This document shows, one piece after another, positions 60,115 to 64,000 of a stretch of DNA of 64,000 bases (its first letter is position 1; every line of letters starts with the position of its first letter). Where the stretch lies: assembly GCA_019915015.1 (NCBI GenBank), contig JAHBBC010000019.1, forward strand, positions 806,001 through 870,000, read 5' to 3'. Below the pieces are notes generated by a model. The model ran no database searches, was not told the DNA's origin, and was given only the letters and a program-made list of their open reading frames with translations. Made by a program: the position numbers and the translations under genes. The DNA comes from Auriscalpium vulgare (Eukaryota; Basidiomycota; Agaricomycetes; Russulales; Auriscalpiaceae).

Positions 60115-61207
60115 ATGTCAGAGTCGCTCGTCGAAGCCGTCTTTGGCATAGACGCTAAGCAAATCGACAATTTCGTGCAGGCATACAAGGACTCCTCCAA
60201 GGTCAGGTCAGCTGTCGAGTGTCCCGCCCACTGGATCTGACAATACGGCAGGATGCCCGCGGTGTTCAAAGCTTCGTGCATGAAGATTATCTATATGATA
60301 AACTCGCGCCTAGTTATGGGCAGTTGAACAAGGACAACGTCAAGATAATGGACGAGGAGCTCAAGGTCCTCATCGCTACGACCCTGCGCACTCTGGAGAA
60401 AATTCCTGCGGCTGAGCGGAACTGGCATACTACTGTGGCAGCTATGAAGCAGTCCCCCTCCATAGAAGCTCACGGTGCGGACGTGTATAACAGCAAGACG
60501 CTGTTCAAAGCGGGCCTCATCTTGTCCAAGAACGACGGGTCTGTGAATCCGAACATTGTTCAAGAGGTGAGCATCAGCCGAAAAGTGATGACTCTATTGA
60601 CAAGTTTCCGCAGGTCCATGCGTGGTTCAGGAGCCTTATCAGCGACGACGATGTGCTCGCGGCCACGAAGATCGACATTGAGGTCATGGCTAAGATAGTG
60701 GCGCAGTCAAGCGCGGCCATCGATTCTTTCGATAAGCTCAAAAGAGAACGCCAGGAGAGAACAGTAGTCGACATTGGCGTGCTGCGTTTCCCCGACATCG
60801 AGAGACCTTACTTCCAGGTAAGCTTGCCATGCAATGTGCAGTCCGAAGGGTCCAAGTACTTGGTTCTTGACCAGGTGTACCGTATTCTGCTGAACGCTTG
60901 GTCTGAGACGGAGACTGTCAAGCTCAACGCGTCCGAGGCACAGCTGGAGGCCGGGTCAGAGACGATGTCGGTGTCACAGTATCTAAATGGCATCAACGGA
61001 GGTGTGGCATCCGTATGCCGAGCGAGCAATCATCTCACGCGCATTCCGGTAGTTTATAACAGCCGCACATTCCAGCCCCGTCGCTCCGTCATCAGAAAAC
61101 TCAAGAAGGAGGTGAGAGCGATGGCAATGGACGACATGGACAAGATGTTTCTTGCTGAAAGTGATGCCTTTTCCGTTTCCTTATTCTTGACCTCGACTGA
61201 AATCTAG
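60115..61207 (+). CDS. Unknown-family paralogue D
   Basis: It starts MSESLVEAVFGIDAKQIDNF. An intron with a normal GT donor (SSK|GTCAGG...CGGCAG|) lies at the position where A-C carry GC donors. Blocks: YLYDKLAPSYGQLNKDNVKI, MDEELKVLIATTLRTLEKIP, AAERNWHTTVAAMKQSPSIE, KIDIEVMAKIVAQSSAAIDS, ERTVVDIGVLRFPDIERPYF, VYRILLNAWSETETVKLNAS, then NGINGG, YNSRTFQPRRSVIRKLKKE. The C-terminus runs past the usual LFA end (MDKMFLAESDAFSVSLFLTS) to a stop at 61207. The insert between VYRI and NGING (SEAQLEAGSETMSVSQYL) is longer than in A-C. The distance from the A-C cluster is over 20 kb. Confidence 0.78.
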
Positions 61208-61564
61208 ACATTCAATAGCCCGATACGCTGGATTAGAATGATACTCAGGACGTGGGGCGAATACTACGAAGATGTCTTGATCTGTGCATGTACAGCAACG
61301 TAGCGGGCAGCAATCAGTAATGTAGCGGGCAGCAATCAAGAAACACCCCCTTACCTTTCCATCTACCATTGCCGCGCTCAACTACTGTGAGTGACGATCT
61401 GAACATTGAGGACAGCGAGCGATGGCTACGTCAATGTAAGAGCGTTCGTAATCGCGCGTGAAAATAGCTAAGATTGATTAGAAAAGACATGACCACGGTA
61501 CACGACTCATCCCGCCTTTCAGTACTAAACAGCATGCGGCCGGTCGAGCGGTACACCTTCGTTC
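61208..61564. other. Convergent spacer between paralogues D and E
   Basis: 357 bp containing a short direct repeat (gtagcgggcagcaatca twice at about 61,301-61,340). No gene. Confidence 0.5.
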
Positions 61565-62548
61565 TCAAAAGAATAAGTTGGTCGCGTCGTTGATGGCTTT
61601 TTCTCTTGCGCTCGCGGATATCCGATCAATGACGGACTGGCGCGGTTTGAATTTGCGGTCGCTGTAAACTGCGGACAAGATGGGTAAAGTCAAGCTGGTA
61701 GCCCTGTACCAGCGGGGGCAATACGCACAACATGTGAGGGCTTTGTGGTATTCTGTCGCAAACCAGTTACGCCTCGCGCTGTGGCGGGCCACCAGCCTGA
61801 TATGACATACCTAACCCCACTGAGGTCAACTCCAGAGCAAAATCGTAACAGGGTAGCGAACTCACATGGAGGTAAGGGTTGCCGATGTCAGGCAATCGTA
61901 GCACGCCGATGTCGACCATCGTTTTCTCGCGTGATGTTGCGACAGGGAATGAATCAAAGGTCGACACGATATTGGCTATGACCTTGGCATCTATCTTCGT
62001 GCTCTCGACCAAAGCGCAGTCATTGATCAATTGACTGAATTTGTTCATGGCCTGTGAGGAGTTGTGAGCGAAAATGCCACGACTTTCTTTGTGACTCACC
62101 TCAATTGCGGTCGCATCTTCGCGCTCGTGCGTGCGGCTGCCTTGAGATCGGGAATAGCCTGTAACAAGATCTAGGGAACTTCGGATCTCCTCCTCGACTG
62201 GCTCGCAGAAGGGGGCTTGCATCATGCCTGGGACAACGCCGTCCCAGTTCCGCTTCTCTGGCGGCATGCGCCCCAGCAAGTGCATGGTCCCCGCAATCAA
62301 GACCTTGAGGCTGTCGTCTGTCGACTTGATGGTGTCCTTGTTCAGCTTGCCAAAGCAGGGCACAAGCCCAAGCTGGAGGTCGTCCTGGGGTGGGGAACAC
62401 GAAAACACGTGGTCAGATAGTATTAGCAAGATGGTTGTCCGACATGCCATACCTTGCTAAAGTCGAAAGACTGCACAACAGAGCTGCCACCGTCGGCGGC
62501 CTCGCCAAAGACACTGCGAAGAGCCTGTCCCGAAATCTGCGTGGCCAT
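61565..62548 (-). CDS. Unknown-family paralogue E
   Basis: It starts MATQISGQALRSVFGEAADG (62548); the exon ends SSVVQSFDFSK with a GT donor. Blocks: DLQLGLVPCFGKLNKDTIKS, TDDSLKVLIAGTMHLLGRMP, PEKRNWDGVVPGMMQAPFCE, a diverged linker (SRSQGSRTHEREDATAIE), TKIDAKVIANIVSTFDSFPV, EKTMVDIGVLRLPDIGNPYL, then VYSDRKFKPRQSVIDRISAS, ending DATNLFF. The VYRIKL...NGITG block present in the other four is not found. PYLHV seems to join directly to VYSDRKF across a longer non-coding stretch (61,675-61,870), so this copy may have lost that exon. It could be a functional short form or an early pseudogene. Confidence 0.72.
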
Positions 62549-63287
62549 GGTGCGACAGAAGGCAACGTGGGATGCGAAGCTTCGTGCGGCGCTCCAGGTC
62601 AGCAGCCCTTATGCATTGTGTAGAAATACGGGCCGGGGCAGCCATCCTTAGGCCTTACATACATCAGGAAAACGGGAGCGAGCTTGGCGCGTCTTGACAG
62701 AGCCCCAAGCTCGCAAGACGCGTTAAGCTAGGTCCCTTCTATACAGACACCTCAAGCTTTACTAAACGAGCTTGACGCGTCTAGACAGCTCGCGCAAGAT
62801 CCGTCGCTTCCGACGGCCTTTCTCGCAGCTGGGAGCTTGTGGCTGCTTGAGAGCCCTTGACAGCTAGCCGCTCGCTCGGCTGTAGTTTATCTCGCATATT
62901 TGATGCTCGCAATATTATTCATATAATCATGTTTTATTACAAGCATGTAATTACTGACACGAGTATTAGATGAGCCGGATAGCAGGCTTAATTACAGGTT
63001 AACTGCCGTTCTCTAGTACTAGATCCAAGCCAACTGGTCTCCGAAAGCTTGCCACGACAAACCCGCGGGGAGCACGGGGGACGCGTACGTCAAGAGCCCG
63101 ATGTTGCGCGCGGCCTGCGGGGCCCACGCACACCTTTTTCATGGGGATTTTGTCCTCAGGATATCCTTGCTGTGCGAGCTGGCGACGGGACAGTTGAGAC
63201 GCGCGCGTGTATTATGAAATGAACACATTATATACGCACCTCTTCCAGAAATGCGTTATCCCACCGCGCCGTGGTCCATCCTCCGGA
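62549..63287. other. Intergenic with short repeats
   Basis: No supported gene. It contains the direct/inverted motif described separately; 62,880-63,000 is AT-rich. Confidence 0.4.
62678..62790. repeat. Short direct and inverted repeats
   Basis: cgagcttggcgcgtcttgac (about 62,679) and cgagcttgacgcgtctagac (62,767) are direct copies. aagctcgcaagacgcgttaa (about 62,706) is an inverted copy of the same core. Confidence 0.6.
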
Positions 63288-64000
63288 TGTGCCTGCGCCT
63301 GCACGCGAAGCCGTTGCTGTTGCTGCCGCCGCCGGGCGGCAACTGTGATTGCACATACGCGTCCTCAACGCCGTCGTCCTCCTCGCGTCGTCCTCGGACG
63401 AGCCCGCCAGCGAGTGCTCCCGCGAGCAGCGCGCCCTGCCCAGCCGCGATCGCTTGCGTGCGGGCGATAAATGCGAGCTTGAGCGCGGGCGGCGTAGACG
63501 ATAGCGAGTCGACAGAGTGCCGTGACGTACGGCAGCTTCCGATGCTTTTTTCATCCCTCCAGATTGGTTGGCGGCAGCGATAACTTGCGCGAGCAGTGCT
63601 CAGCTACTTGACGTGCGGAGGGAGTGGCGTTAGGTCGATATGATAGCTAGGAGTGAGCGTGAGCGACGCCGAGCAAACACCTGAACCGAGCTCGGTGCAG
63701 CGGCCGTAGCACGCTGCGCAAGAGAGATAGCGGAATGACTTACCACTGCTGGCGGTCGTCCAGCAGCACTCCAGCTGGAGAGACGAAGGACGGCGCAACT
63801 ATGTAAGGGGTGTCAGATTTGAAAACGTCGTACACAGGTGCGTTCTAGGGTGGTGCGGCGCGTGCGGGAGGGCCGGGAGTGTGCTTGAGGTCGAGAGGCG
63901 GCCCTATGCGAGAGACGGCAGTCCTATGAGGGCGCTGGCGCGGGAAGCGGCGGCATGGGCGCGTGCGATGATTGCGGCGGGAGGATGGGTTCTTGAGGGT
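63288..64000 (-). CDS. Possible partial gene at window edge
   Basis: Low-confidence minus-strand fragments with amino-acid-like composition: YDVFKSDTPYIVAPSFVSPA then GVLLDDRQQW|gtaagt near 63,755. Downstream comes SSTPPALKLAFIARTQAIAA, GQGALLAGALAGGLVRGRRE and a Gly/Ser-rich end. The AIAAGQGALLAGALAGGLV stretch could be a small-residue membrane helix. I cannot join the exons in frame with certainty and do not recognise the protein. It may be truncated by the window end. Confidence 0.3.

Noticed and set aside
1..64000. tRNA, rRNA or CRISPR elements
   Set aside because: None seen on reading either strand, though a covariance-model scan was not possible and a tRNA could be missed.

Overview
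The window is nuclear DNA from a filamentous basidiomycete, most likely an Agaricomycete. The genes are intron-dense with short GT-AG introns of about 45-60 bp. Coding DNA is GC-rich, genes lie 0.2-1 kb apart on both strands, and one mobile element carries a piece of a basidiomycete-type DUF6589 gene. I see no tRNA, rRNA, CRISPR or bacterial-type operon. All assignments come from reading translated exons by eye; no database search was run.

0-31 kb is mostly housekeeping. In order it holds a small secreted protein, an MFS hexose transporter (-), a SARAF-like ER calcium-entry regulator (-), an OPT/YSL-type transporter (-) divergent from cytosolic methionyl-tRNA synthetase (+), a Vps9-domain Rab GEF with a C-terminal CUE domain (-), an F-box protein with an apparent frameshift (+), a disordered nuclear-type protein (+), an Hsp20-like protein (-), a small acidic protein (-) and a Gdt1-family cation transporter (-). 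At 24.5-26.7 kb there is a 2.2 kb element with ~320 bp terminal inverted repeats and a perfect 9 bp target duplication; its cargo is a truncated DUF6589-type gene. A Pro/Ser-rich orphan (-) and exocyst subunit Sec6 (+) follow.

31.5-38.3 kb is an accessory island with three members (A-C) of an unrecognised gene family. A and B are a tandem segmental duplication with matching TATA boxes. Two more members (D, E) sit tail-to-tail at 60.1-62.5 kb. All five share block order and mostly share intron positions. This is the best candidate in the window for an undescribed system.

38.6-45 kb holds glutamine-dependent NAD+ synthetase (-) and, divergently, a BAR/IMD-type membrane-binding protein resembling Ivy1 (+). 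45-48.5 kb is gene-poor. A Mediator Med25-like subunit with a VWA domain and a polyglutamine tail (-), a GPI-anchored secreted protein (-) and the OLA1/YchF ATPase (+) are then bracketed by an inverted pair of ~0.8 kb unclassified repeats (47.47-48.28 and 55.28-56.07 kb). Each repeat carries two stem-loops whose stems are kept while the loops differ. 56-60 kb is mostly non-coding and repeat-rich. The right edge may hold part of another gene on the minus strand.
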